Below, in pieces: positions 28,401-34,380 of a stretch of DNA of 64,000 nt (position 1 is the first letter of the stretch; each line of letters opens with the position of its first letter). Origin of the DNA: Chondrosia reniformis (Eukaryota > Porifera > Demospongiae > Chondrillida > Chondrillidae); contig OX359191.1 of the NCBI GenBank assembly GCA_947172415.1, forward strand, positions 5,580,001 through 5,644,000, in the 5' to 3' direction. A program made the translations under genes and the position numbers. Under the pieces are notes generated by a model. The model was not told the origin of the DNA. It was given only the letters and a program-made list of their open reading frames with translations, and ran no database searches.

Positions 28401-31400
28401 TATAATTGCAAATTTCAGCCTGAAAACTACCAAAGTCACTATACAGCATCATTATCATTGAACTCTGGATATTACCCCATCATTTCCAGTAAAGTTCCCC
28501 TTTTCATCTATATTATCAGTTCATTGTCATGACAATGGGGTATATACGTACATACATACATATGTATACAGCATATTCATAAATCACCCATAAGAATGAA
28601 TAATACAAAAATTACTTTACTACTATAAACTTGTTCAAAACATATAGAAACATTCCATTAATCAGCAATTCATGCTATTATGGAAGAGGTAATCCCCTTA
28701 TTATCAGACAGTTACGTACAATGGCTTACATATATAAACAGTATACAATTACATAGTGTGAGTAACACTACACTACTCAACAGTCAGGGTCAATAATTAA
28801 ATACCAACCTGTATAGCAAACAACTCCTGCATCATAGTAATGTGAATGGTAGTAGTACTGAGTATATAAGCTTGGTGTGTCAATATTACAATCAGCTATA
28901 CTCCTTTCAGATCCATGACAATTCAGATATCCAAACCAAATTGGTCCACTGCCACTCCCAAATCCAAGGGATGAAACCCTACCTGCTTGGATGGCAAATT
29001 GGTATCCAAGCATTCTGCAGACTACACTGGCATCTCTAATATCCCAGGAGAAGTAACTAATTGTTCCCCATTCACCCTTAACATTAACTTCCACTCTACC
29101 CTCTGCTGAATGTGATCCATCAACAAGTCTGATTGGGATAGGACTCTTTAAAGTGTAAGGATCTATATATCATTGAAATGGGATACAAGTAATTAATTAC
29201 ATTTATATATAATATACACATATATATGGTGGGATATGTATATACACATATATTTGAAACTAATGTAATATATATTATATATAACAATGACATGCATAAT
29301 GACTTGTATAGACAGGCTTACCAAAACATTTAACGACAATATCCTGATTGTACTGACAACTATGTTCAAACCATCCATCATGTAGACATTCTGTTATATT
29401 TGTCTCATTTCCATTGCACTGTACATTATTCAACCAGCGTACTCTACTGCTGCTTATTCCATTAAAGCCTAAAAATTGAATTTCCACAGCATACAGGTAG
29501 CCAAGCATCTTGCAGATCACATGTGCATCTCTTATATCCCATCCGGCAGGACAGACTGTTCCCCAAGTATTGTTGTAATACACTTCCACTCTTCCTTCAG
29601 CAGGATCAGTAACACCTGACAATCTTACCTTTATGCCAAGGGGAACCTCTACAGTTCAACAAAGGGATGAATATCTGTCTTATCTGTAACTTAACAGGTA
29701 CGCATATCTAATTTTATGTATATATATTATAATATACATGTATTCAGCTTTCAACATCAACAACGTCCTATCTGTACATAATTCAGTATATACTAAAAAG
29801 ATCTATATATAGTATATATAACCCAAGACATGCTTAAGTCTAAGTACTGTACTTGGGACACCATTACATGCAGAATATCAACTCCAGAACAAGTGTTTCA
29901 AAAAACAATTATCAGAGAGTTCTCCATAAGTATATAGGTTGAAACATACTTCTGTGTTTGGGTACACTATCCTTACTTCAGCTGTCATAGTTTCCCAAAA
30001 ACGAAAGTAATGTGTACGTATGGTTAAATCACTAATGTAAATTATGCCCTTTCTGTATGGTTAACCTTATACATGATCACTGAAATAGTTTAGTTACTTT
30101 TACCAGATGTGCTACTCATGCACAATTATAAAACAACCATCCCTAATTCTAGATAAATATCATTCTTTTCAGCAGATCTGACTGCAAGTATAAGATTTGA
30201 TTTTAAGAGAGATTATACTATCTGTGGTGTACGAAATTGTAAATAACTACGACTAGTTAACTGTCCAATTAGTTATAACTATGCCACGGGTGAAACAATA
30301 ACATATTCATTTTTGTATATATATACTTGAGCAAACTACTCCTGCATCTTGTGAATGTCCACCAGTGCAGTACTGACTCTGTCCCCATCCATAGTATACA
30401 TTACAAAAAGCAATGTTAGACTCTGTTCCACTACAACTTAAATAGGTCAACCAAATGGGTCCACTTCCTTCCCCAAAATAAGCTGATGTGGCATGAATAG
30501 CTCCAGGGTATCCCAACATGTTACAGACCACTTTGGCAGCATTAATGTCCCATCCAAGGTTACAAACTGTTCCCCACTCTCCTGCAAAATACACTTCCAC
30601 TCTTCCTTCACTTGAATGTGACCCACCAGCAAGTCTCACAGTGACATTGGATAGTCCATTGAATAATAAAAGTTCCCATATACAACTAAACCGATTTACA
30701 CTGCATGTACGTATGTCAAAACAATTAAATCACTCACTGTAGCAGACAACTCCAGCATCTCTATCATGTCTACAATTGCTCACACCAAGTCCACGATGTG
30801 AACAATGAGTTAGATTGTTCTCAGAACCATCACAAATCACATTATCCAACCAAACTGGACCAATTCCCTCTCCAAAATATGCTGATGATCTAGCCCTTAC
30901 AGCATAACTGTATCCAAGCATTCTACAGACTACATTAGCATCTCTAATGTCCCATCCTTCATCACACACTGTACCCCAAGTGTTGTTGTAGTAGACCTCC
31001 ACTCTGCCTTCAGCAGGATGACTTCCATCAGCAAGCCTTACAGATATGGACTGAGGAAATGCTGTGTGCACAACAAAAAGTGACTAAAGAACATCGAAAC
31101 TTACTACGTAGGTTGTACTCTATACAGAATATAATACAAAGCCTTAATTAATAAACTTATGTACCTGAACATACAATTGCTGCAGTTGAACTTGTTGAAT
31201 AGTAGTAATTGCTATAGGTGCAATTATAGATACTGGTTTCTGTTCCATCACATCCAAAGGAATATGCAACACTATACCAGTAACCAGATCCATATATTCC
31301 ACTACCTGTTCTCGTATATATAGCATAAGGATATCCCAGCATTCTACAGACAACTTGAGTATCATTGAGATCCCAACCAGATGAGTGTATTGCACCATAT

Positions 31401-33335
31401 GAGCCAGTGTTGGGATTGTACATTTTCACTCTCCCCTGAGCTGGATGTTGGCCATCAACTAGTCTGACATACTGTGTCTGTGGGTATTCTGAGTGTATAG
31501 AATGAATATAAGTAAATCTAGTCAGACTGCATATTTATCAGAGAGTACAGTAGTAATCTATAAGTAGGGATGACCAAAATAATTTGGTGCATGGTAAGAA
31601 CACTGCCATTATGATGGATAACTGTTGGTGATATGGTGCACATGGAAGAAGATGTTTGTGCATTCCTTTCTACAATTGTGGTTGCAACTTAAAGTTTATA
31701 AAATTAATTATATCATTTACCTTTTTATAAGCACTCAGATAAACTCTATTATATTTACTAGCTATCGACAGACATATGTATATATCTAGTTTAACAAACA
31801 AAATTGGTGTATGATGCAAATTATGTATATGTATAATAGCTGTATTCTTAAATAACAATCATAAATATGTAACTTGATTAGCTATTATGGCATGTAGCTG
31901 TACCTATAATGTAGAAGAGACATACATCAAGATTGGACAATGGGACAAGATTGCATGGTGTTGGTGACACTGGAATCTGCAGTACTGGCCTAGGGACAAG
32001 CTACTCCAATTGTGCTTGGATAAATTTCAACTGGAGCTGAAATGACTCGAACAATGACTGCAGAAAATGATGTCTTCATTGCTGTCAACAATCTCATCAA
32101 GCAAAGAACAAGAGAAATTTTTAAAAATAGGATGCGTGTTCAATCCTTCGTGATCATTCTCTTCCTCCTCCTTCCCTTCTTTTGTCCTCTTCATCTGTTC
32201 TTTCTCTTCCTCCTGCTGATCACAATCGTTGTCTTCTCGAGGTGAATACGAAGCTATACAGACGCTTCGTGAATCTTCAGAAAGGGCTTCTCCTCTTCTT
32301 AGCAATATTTCTGTCCTCTGGGCTGCTCTTTTTTCTTCTACGAGAGGCTTCTGGGTTTGTGCCCTACACGACCGCCTTCCAAACTCTCTTCTTCGTCTTT
32401 ACGTATATAATTTCTCCAACAGAAAGCTCTCCTTCAGCTCCCTCGGCTCTTAATTCGTATATCTTGTCCAAACGTTCAAGATACTCTTTGCCGTCATATC
32501 TAGGCGAATCGTTCTCCTGGTAGACGACGAGTATGTATTCCATTCTTTCGTTTGGTTTCGTTTCACGTTTGACTGCTACACGTATACGTAATTTGGTGCT
32601 TTCAACGCCTTCCCGAGAGCCGCCAACTATAAGCGTTAATTAGAAGAATAAATAACGATAGAATAAACGACAAATGCTTTAAACAGAAATTTCTAAACCG
32701 TCAAGCGACGATCACTTTGTCGCTTTTTGTTTACTCTTATCCGCTAAACGAAGACCGATTATCTGAAAAACGGCATTACCGTTACCTCTTTTTGGACGTG
32801 TACTGAACGTATATACATGATAGCTTGCCCCATATATAAAAAGTGCAAATAGAACATCTCACCTGTACACACAACTCCAACATCTCTATTATGATCACAG
32901 TTCTGCAAACCCCATCCACTGTGACTGCATTCTGAGATATCTGACTCATTACCTGAGCACTGTAAGTTGGATAACCAGACAGGTCCAGCTCCTTCCCCAA
33001 AGAAAGCAGCAGATTTTGCATCAAGAGCATGATGGAATCCGAGCATTCTACAGACTACATGAGCATCCCTGATGTCCCATCCTTCATCACAGACTGTACC
33101 CCAAGTGTTGTTGTAGTACACAACCAGTCTTCCAGCCTTATACTGAGTTCCGTTTACTAACTTTGCAATGATAGTGGCCCTTGTAGCTTCTACAACTATA
33201 TATGAAGAAAGTGACACTTAAATATGCTTAAAGAGCAATAAACGTACATCACCCTATACCTTTTGCTGGATCATTATTCACAGCAAGAATTGCGAAAAGA
33301 GCGAGTGATAGTAGGCCAACAGTACGCTGAGGCAT
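840..33335 (-). CDS. Gene A: SRCR-array adhesion G-protein-coupled receptor, full-length 48-exon model
   Basis: Predicted plasma-membrane receptor. The model joins a signal-peptide exon, 17 spliceable SRCR exons (an 18th, type D of block I, has lost its acceptor), two linker exons, HRM-like, Cys-knot and TSP3-like modules, a GAIN domain with GPS, seven transmembrane helices and a cytoplasmic tail. Every junction used is GT-AG except one GC-AG. Phases agree at all junctions, and exon lengths total 9516 nt, divisible by three (3171 aa plus stop). All SRCR exons are phase 1-1, so units can be gained or lost without breaking frame. In known adhesion GPCRs the GPS cleaves itself and the new N-terminus acts as tethered agonist; an SRCR array in front would bind proteins or polyanionic ligands (inference). 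Alternative: the locus could produce two or more transcripts, because in-frame hydrophobic leaders can be read at 25527 and 20519. Transcripts would settle this. Confidence 0.8.
1505..3674 (-). CDS. Gene A seven-transmembrane domain, adhesion-GPCR class (eight exons)
   Basis: Exons 3580-3674 (TM1), 3372-3483 (TM2), 2943-3099 (TM3), 2316-2421 (TM4), 2186-2252 (ECL2/TM5), 1953-2062 (end TM5/ICL3), 1757-1883 (TM6 to start TM7) and 1505-1594 (end TM7). Class B2 marks are EICKS before TM3 and ACWLPP in ECL2 (disulfide pair), [20 protein letters not shown] in TM3, [10 protein letters not shown] in TM4, FTWIIGL in TM6, and [12 protein letters not shown] across the last junction. All eight exons join in phase. 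ICL3 is Lys-rich ([10 protein letters not shown]). Confidence 0.9.
2576..2825. repeat. Interspersed repeat R1, copy in TM3-TM4 intron of gene A
   Basis: Sequence found four times in the window (2576-2825, about 27955-28200, about 45025-45200, 47395-47650), always on the same strand. It contains an open frame that translates to hydrophobic segments and looks like a membrane exon, but TM3 and TM4 exons join in phase without it. No terminal repeats identified. Confidence 0.6.
3750..4768 (-). CDS. Gene A GAIN subdomain B and GPS autoproteolysis site
   Basis: Four exons: 4613-4768 ([20 protein letters not shown]), 4388-4547 (Thr/Ser/Asp/Glu-rich insert), 4192-4324 ([24 protein letters not shown]) and 3750-3965. 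The last holds the [41 protein letters not shown]. It has the two Cys, both Trp and the HL|T cleavage triad, so self-cleavage is expected and TSFVVLV would be the tethered agonist. Present and nearly identical in gene B (48781-49814). Confidence 0.85.
5224..6582 (-). CDS. Gene A GAIN domain, helical subdomain A (three exons)
   Basis: Exon 6401-6582 (phase 0-2) has [20 protein letters not shown] and [15 protein letters not shown]. Exon 5793-5853 (2-0) has [20 protein letters not shown]. Exon 5224-5422 (0-1) has [35 protein letters not shown] and [11 protein letters not shown]. The last exon ends at a GC donor (TTTG|gcaagt). No GT donor in that region gives the phase 1 needed by the next exon. 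The acceptor of 5793-5853 could instead be six bases further in (5847). Confidence 0.7.
6669..7454 (-). CDS. Gene A third HRM domain (two exons)
   Basis: Exon 7332-7454 encodes [31 protein letters not shown] and VRKGSRAL. Exon 6669-6766 encodes [20 protein letters not shown], then C, and a helix ending AVAIK. The C-P...G.A.R.C...W......C order is the class B2 hormone-receptor motif. The donor of 7332-7454 is gtcagt, chosen because it alone gives phase 1; gene B keeps it. Confidence 0.7.
7455..8792. repeat. Gene A intron with tRNA-like SINE remnant and repeat body
   Basis: At about 7560-7630 lies a damaged copy of the tRNA-like sequence better preserved at 54035-54125; half of its A-box is deleted. 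The next 700 bp (7680-8460) match gene B 54180-55230 with no coding frame. Two bistable-looking inverted stretches (around 8350-8420) resemble the hairpin at 9486-9620. No exon found. Confidence 0.45.
8793..9185 (-). CDS. Gene A Cys-knot module copy 2 and TSP3-like repeat
   Basis: Three exons. 9085-9185 encodes [18 protein letters not shown] and [12 protein letters not shown]. 8897-8974 encodes [20 protein letters not shown] with GMPDSK. 8793-8829 is a 37-nt microexon encoding [12 protein letters not shown]. Joined, the last two give a clear thrombospondin type 3 pattern (DxDxDGxxDxxDxCP). Phases 1-0, 0-0, 0-1. Confidence 0.7.
9486..9620. repeat. Hairpin element beside exon 9662-9851
   Basis: Inverted repeat with arms of about 45 bp around a loop containing cagaccttcatc. 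The left arm runs GTTATGAAACAAAAATTTCA and the right arm is its near inverse. A matching hairpin sits in the same intron of gene B (56785-56890), so it predates the duplication. Confidence 0.7.
9662..9851 (-). CDS. Gene A GAIN-A-like segment, copy 2
   Basis: Encodes [37 protein letters not shown] and a tail with [11 protein letters not shown]. The pattern (helix with LL..AVNGS, later a PKD) resembles the start of the true GAIN at 6401-6582 ([19 protein letters not shown]). Phase 0 to 1. Gene B has it at 56938-57127. A hairpin repeat lies just downstream in the next intron. Confidence 0.62.
10597..11074 (-). CDS. Gene A TSP3-like Ca-binding repeat and second HRM-like domain
   Basis: Exon 11000-11074 encodes [20 protein letters not shown]. 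With the start of exon 10597-10902 (DDCIGCCE) it forms a CxLDxDxDKxPDxxDxC calcium-binding pattern like thrombospondin type 3. Exon 10597-10902 continues with an HRM-like domain ([27 protein letters not shown]) and an acidic helix ([11 protein letters not shown]). Phase 0 at both ends. Confidence 0.65.
11132..11487 (-). CDS. Gene A GAIN-A-like segment plus Cys-knot module, copy 1
   Basis: Exon 11358-11487 (phase 0 to 1) encodes [20 protein letters not shown] and [15 protein letters not shown]. Exon 11132-11256 (phase 1 to 0) encodes a cysteine-rich unit, [12 protein letters not shown] then [20 protein letters not shown]. The same order returns at 9085-9851, so this is one of two copies of a composite module. 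Confidence 0.65.
11562..11794 (-). CDS. Gene A first HRM-like (hormone-receptor motif) exon
   Basis: Encodes [12 protein letters not shown], a VTVSIRCS segment, [18 protein letters not shown] and [11 protein letters not shown]. The order of cysteines, the GxW and the C-terminal SxC fit the HRM found before GAIN domains, although a CCP/sushi-like fold is an alternative. Phase 1 to 0. Conserved in gene B at 58907-59139. Confidence 0.65.
11965..12208 (-). CDS. Gene A linker exons (Cys/Ser and Pro/Thr-rich)
   Basis: Two small phase 1-1 exons. 12119-12208 encodes [19 protein letters not shown] followed by a Ser-rich stretch with two cysteines. 11965-12018 encodes [18 protein letters not shown], a probable flexible hinge. 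Both are conserved in gene B (59440-59529 and 59308-59355, the latter six bases shorter). Confidence 0.7.
12339..12662 (-). CDS. Gene A SRCR 18 (block II, type I), last of the array
   Basis: SRCR exon of 324 nt, phase 1-1, with [66 protein letters not shown] and VLC; six cysteines. The gene B equivalent is 60017-60340. It is followed by short linker exons, so this is the membrane-proximal SRCR. Confidence 0.88.
13958..14457 (+). mobile_element. Nested TA-target DNA transposon remnant with transposase N-terminus
   Basis: Terminal inverted repeats CCGTAAAGCGACAATTGTAT and its approximate inverse, flanked by TA. The related element at about 51028 reads CTCTGTATATAAA straight across, which is the empty site with one TA. 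On the plus strand a short frame from 14118 ([12 protein letters not shown]) and, after a frameshift, [20 protein letters not shown] look like the N-terminal DNA-binding start of a transposase. The rest is missing, so the copy is non-autonomous. Confidence 0.75.
14759..15089. mobile_element. Foldback MITE, arms about 150 bp
   Basis: Near-perfect palindrome. Left arm contains AGTTAAAAGTAGGGATGGCA, right arm its inverse (TGCCAATCACCCCTACTTTT); the centre is around 14930. A second copy is at 51352-51676. No reading frame. Confidence 0.8.
15277..15603 (-). CDS. Gene A SRCR 17 (block II, type H)
   Basis: SRCR exon of 327 nt, phase 1-1, with [50 protein letters not shown] and VGVVC; six cysteines. 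The acceptor is atgtttgtag. The intron that follows in transcription order holds the composite transposon of 12.9-15.1 kb. Confidence 0.87.
16147..16464 (-). CDS. Gene A SRCR 16 (block II, type G)
   Basis: SRCR exon of 318 nt, phase 1-1, with [60 protein letters not shown] and GAEC; six cysteines. Donor A|gtgag. Confidence 0.86.
16549..16595 (-). pseudogene. Remnant of type-F SRCR exon (block II)
   Basis: About 47 bp corresponding to the last codons ([12 protein letters not shown]) and donor of the truncated F exon seen at 27428-27554. Homology then jumps to sequence found at about 28445 in block I, so roughly 0.9 kb present in block I is missing here. Confidence 0.6.
16958..17311 (-). CDS. 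Gene A SRCR 15 (block II, type F, four-cysteine)
   Basis: SRCR exon of 354 nt, phase 1-1, starting [17 protein letters not shown]2 is replaced (GTISYFSW) and C7 lies in a Tyr/His-rich loop without cysteine. C3, C5, C6 and C8 are kept. The twin is 28809-29162. Confidence 0.86.
17468..17794 (-). CDS. Gene A SRCR 14 (block II, type E)
   Basis: SRCR exon of 327 nt, phase 1-1, with [39 protein letters not shown] and VVVKC; six cysteines. The intron that precedes it in transcription order (17795-18460) is nearly identical to 29649-30326 in block I. Confidence 0.87.
18461..18805 (-). CDS. Gene A SRCR 13 (block II, type D)
   Basis: SRCR exon of 345 nt, phase 1-1, with an intact acceptor (cttttaacag) and donor gtatat. 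It starts [19 protein letters not shown] and has [30 protein letters not shown] and AGVVC; six cysteines. This is the functional reference for the damaged copy at 30327-30660. Confidence 0.86.
18894..19217 (-). CDS. Gene A SRCR 12 (block II, type C)
   Basis: SRCR exon of 324 nt, phase 1-1, with [49 protein letters not shown] and AGVVC; six cysteines. The twin is 30738-31061, with only a handful of substitutions. Confidence 0.87.
19321..19644 (-). CDS. Gene A SRCR 11 (block II, type B, four-cysteine)
   Basis: SRCR exon of 324 nt, phase 1-1, beginning [21 protein letters not shown]3, C5, C6 and C8 are present ([17 protein letters not shown]). C2 is replaced (AIEASGW) and C7 is replaced by a Tyr/Thr run. 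The twin is 31165-31488. Confidence 0.85.
20084..20407 (-). CDS. Gene A SRCR 10 (block II, type A)
   Basis: SRCR exon of 324 nt, phase 1-1, with [51 protein letters not shown] and VGVVC; six cysteines. The acceptor is attcatgtag. An open frame also runs through the intron to an ATG at 20519 with a hydrophobic stretch, an alternative but weaker start. Confidence 0.85.
20408..21091. other. Intron sequence upstream of SRCR 10
   Basis: No exon recognised. 20690-20880 matches, imperfectly, part of the 13.5-kb repeat body (tcaacgatg, gtttgcagtcgttttt). The frame of SRCR 10 stays open to an ATG at 20519. Confidence 0.4.
21191..23372 (+). pseudogene. YqaJ-type nuclease / PHD-finger accessory protein of ISL2EU-like element, broken
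   Basis: Starts around [16 protein letters not shown] (21191). 21661-22038 gives an open segment ([20 protein letters not shown]). 22558-22860 matches the YqaJ family start: [34 protein letters not shown], then a Cys-rich GVFEVKC segment. 23224-23372 shows a PHD finger ([31 protein letters not shown]) interrupted by a TAG and a TAA. Inactive remnant. Confidence 0.75.
23650..24731 (-). pseudogene. THAP-HTH-DDE transposase of the ISL2EU-like element, broken
   Basis: 24731-24438 encodes a THAP zinc finger: [13 protein letters not shown] (first two Cys), [21 protein letters not shown] (Cys/His) and YVPTLF. A frame change leads to 24520-24050 with a coiled-coil ([19 protein letters not shown]) and helix-turn-helix ([20 protein letters not shown]). 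After a probable internal deletion, 24066-23818 gives the DDE_Tnp_4 core: [36 protein letters not shown] and [12 protein letters not shown] further shift gives [17 protein letters not shown]. At least three frame breaks make it inactive. Confidence 0.82.
24832..25130. repeat. Repeat flank between ISL2EU-like element and SRCR 9
   Basis: A GC-rich 60-bp stretch (GCCGGCGCCACTGGTGCGGC and a partly inverted partner ATGACCGCACC), then a GTAGGGATGG-family fragment at 24968-25070 in inverse orientation. No coding frame. Confidence 0.45.
25155..25478 (-). CDS. Gene A SRCR 9 (block I, type I)
   Basis: SRCR exon of 324 nt, phase 1-1, with [53 protein letters not shown] and GVFC; six cysteines. Upstream the frame stays open to an ATG at 25527, giving [17 protein letters not shown], which resembles a signal peptide. 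The same bases also make a good polypyrimidine tract ending in gtggcag. I use the spliced reading, but an alternative first exon here is possible. Confidence 0.85.
25479..26142. other. Intron between SRCR 8 and SRCR 9
   Basis: AT-rich with TATACGTATA-type palindromes. 25930-26080 has an inverted pair (gccaattttggcatttgacg and ggcgaggaattaaat against tcctcgccaatttt), a likely small foldback. No exon. Confidence 0.4.
26143..26469 (-). CDS. Gene A SRCR 8 (block I, type H)
   Basis: SRCR exon of 327 nt, phase 1-1. It starts [20 protein letters not shown], with [40 protein letters not shown] and VGVVC; six cysteines. The twin is 15277-15603. No copy is present in gene B. Confidence 0.87.
27023..27337 (-). 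CDS. Gene A SRCR 7 (block I, type G)
   Basis: SRCR exon of 315 nt, phase 1-1. It starts [20 protein letters not shown], with [31 protein letters not shown] and GAEC; six cysteines. Three nucleotides shorter than its block II twin (16147-16464), in frame, near the C7 loop. Confidence 0.86.
27428..27554 (-). pseudogene. Truncated type-F SRCR exon remnant (block I)
   Basis: The 3' third of an F-type SRCR exon: an open frame from [12 protein letters not shown] through a run of Tyr codons to DARVVCYTG, followed by the normal donor (gttggta). Upstream homology stops abruptly at about 27554 in unrelated repeat DNA, so no acceptor or domain N-terminus exists. It suggests a former tenth SRCR unit between F and G. 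A shorter remnant of the same exon lies at 16549-16595. Confidence 0.7.
27555..28808. repeat. Block I-specific intron segment with repeat R1
   Basis: From 27565 it repeats the sequence at 26893-26935 (aaagattattaatgtaataa), then has about 350 bp of unassigned DNA and an R1 repeat (27955-28200). From 28445 on it matches 16597-16957. Block II lacks 27475-28445, best explained by deletion there because its truncated F exon is shorter. Confidence 0.5.
28809..29162 (-). CDS. Gene A SRCR 6 (block I, type F, four-cysteine)
   Basis: SRCR exon of 354 nt, phase 1-1. It reads [19 protein letters not shown], so the usual C2 is Ile-Ser-Tyr; further on, a Tyr/His-rich loop ([15 protein letters not shown]) lacks C7. 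C3, C5, C6 and C8 remain. The same paired loss occurs in 16958-17311 and in gene B 61776-62132, so it predates the duplications. Confidence 0.86.
29322..29648 (-). CDS. Gene A SRCR 5 (block I, type E)
   Basis: SRCR exon of 327 nt, phase 1-1, starting [20 protein letters not shown]. Motifs are [37 protein letters not shown] and a C-terminal VVKC, with six cysteines. It has N-glycosylation sequons (NNT, NET, NIT). The twin is 17468-17794 and the gene B copy is 62307-62633. Confidence 0.87.
30327..30660 (-). pseudogene. Gene A SRCR 4 (block I, type D) with lost 3' splice site
   Basis: The reading frame of this SRCR is open and complete ([44 protein letters not shown], six cysteines), with its donor at 30321-30326. 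Compared with its twin at 18461-18805, a 22-bp stretch holding the acceptor (ttttaacag) and the first codons is deleted at about 30660. No usable AG in the right phase remains, so the exon is probably skipped. Skipping leaves the frame intact because neighbouring exons are phase 1-1. Confidence 0.7.
30738..31061 (-). CDS. Gene A SRCR 3 (block I, type C)
   Basis: SRCR exon of 324 nt, phase 1-1. The acceptor is gcacacag; the donor reads ACA|gtgagtg. Motifs are [45 protein letters not shown] and AGVVC, with six cysteines. It is nearly identical to 18894-19217 in block II. Confidence 0.88.
31165..31488 (-). CDS. Gene A SRCR 2 (block I, type B, four-cysteine)
   Basis: SRCR exon of 324 nt, phase 1-1. 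It keeps [12 protein letters not shown] and the FGC..YNC pair but has SGW where other types have VCxxGW, and Tyr/Ser/Thr residues where C7 should be. Both C2 and C7 are absent while C3, C5, C6 and C8 remain. The region from YSVAYSF to YYYST is Tyr/Ser-rich. The counterpart at 19321-19644 has the same loss. Confidence 0.85.
31880..32825 (-). pseudogene. Inserted gene fragment of unknown family within intron 2
   Basis: About 945 bp present in block I but absent from the matching intron of block II (19645-20083), and richer in CpG than its surroundings. On the minus strand an ATG at 32543 opens 59 codons ([57 protein letters not shown]) to a TAG at 32364-32366. After that stop the translation continues in other frames ([17 protein letters not shown], then [17 protein letters not shown]). 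I do not recognise the family. No introns or poly(A) are visible, so a decayed retrocopy is possible but unproven. Confidence 0.5.
32863..33195 (-). CDS. Gene A SRCR 1 (block I, type A)
   Basis: Single-exon SRCR domain, phase 1-1, acceptor tatatag and donor gtgaga. Hallmarks are [38 protein letters not shown] and a C-terminal VGVVC. Six cysteines match the group A pattern (C2, C3, C5-C8). Its block II counterpart is at 20084-20407, from which it differs mostly in the N-terminal 20 residues. Confidence 0.88.
33260..33335 (-). CDS. Gene A exon 1: signal peptide
   Basis: The ATG at 33335 opens a 25-codon leader beginning [19 protein letters not shown]: a short basic start, a hydrophobic core, then NNDPAK. 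It ends in phase 1 at a GT donor (gtataggg) that joins exactly to the first SRCR exon and completes a Val codon. No strong TATA box is visible upstream. It is the best-supported translation start of the locus. Confidence 0.8.
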
Positions 33336-34380
33336 CTCTTTGAGAAGACAGTAGACCTTTCTTTTAGTAGAATACTTTTAATTACAGAAACGTTAAACTG
33401 AGTGACAGTATCTCAAGCCATCACCAGCTAGCTAGTTTGCCAGCGAAAGGTAATATTATCTAACCTTGGTATAACTTAACTATAAGTTAAGGAAGTAGGA
33501 AATCTTAATTATACATTGGTATCAGGAAGCCAGAGTAAGTTTACATATATATACAGTACAGCCCACTTAATTTAAACTCACTAAATTTCTATATACAGTA
33601 CCTTAATAACAACTAAATAATAATAAACATTTACAAAAATGATGGTAGCTATAGAAGTAGGAATGGCAGTGTTCACTAATACATCTGCAAAAAGTATCGA
33701 AACAAGACAGTGATTATTATGATAAGGCTAATCATACAGAAGTTATATACTGAAATTTAAGTAACTTCACCATACACTTCTGTGTTTGGGCGCACCAAGC
33801 AGAAGTAGGAATGGTGCGCCCAAATTAAACACAGAAGTGTATAATTAGCAATACGCAACTTCTGTATGATTAACCTTATCGTATACTGATTTGTTAGTTT
33901 TCTTGGCGAAAATCTCGATGCCAAAAACCATGATCTCTTATTGAAAAAAGGCGTCCGAGCAGACCACAATTTTTGCTTTTCAAAATTAACATACACCTTG
34001 TAGAGCACATTCAGACTTAGGGCAGTCTATTTCCTATAGTACGGAAATATTTATGACGATTTATAACTTTTACGTGTCCACATAAGTTCGCATATTAGCG
34101 TTAGTCCATTCAATTCAATTCAATTCAATTATCTTATTTAGGCTGGGAAGTCCCATTAGCCAATTAAGTGGCTACTTCTCAGGGAGCCCAGACATACATA
34201 CAACATTATGAATGGGGGTGCTGGTGGTCTAGAGCTAAGGCACAAGATTCAAGAAAATAAAGAAGAATGATATTTTGGAAGTGAGCCTATTCTTTTCTGA
34301 ATGCTGTAGGGCTTCGTCGGTGATTTATGAGGTGTTGCTTGCATAAGGCTTCCATTTTTTTCGGCCATCCCTACTTAGAG
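33336..34380. repeat. Upstream flank of gene A with foldback and (TTCAA)n
   Basis: 33336-33500 is the presumed 5' UTR/promoter side of gene A, with no clear TATA or initiator. 33655-33900 is a foldback related to 14759-15089 (GTAGGAATGG on one side, its inverse centred near 33800). 34108-34132 is a TTCAA pentamer run. 34360-34400 ends a GTAGGGATGG element with CATCCCTACTTAGAGAGTAC. Confidence 0.5.

Noticed and set aside
32042-32523. Overlapping plus-strand ORFs rich in Phe/Leu
   Set aside because: Antisense of a charged (Glu/Lys-rich) minus-strand pseudogene; hydrophobicity is a by-product.
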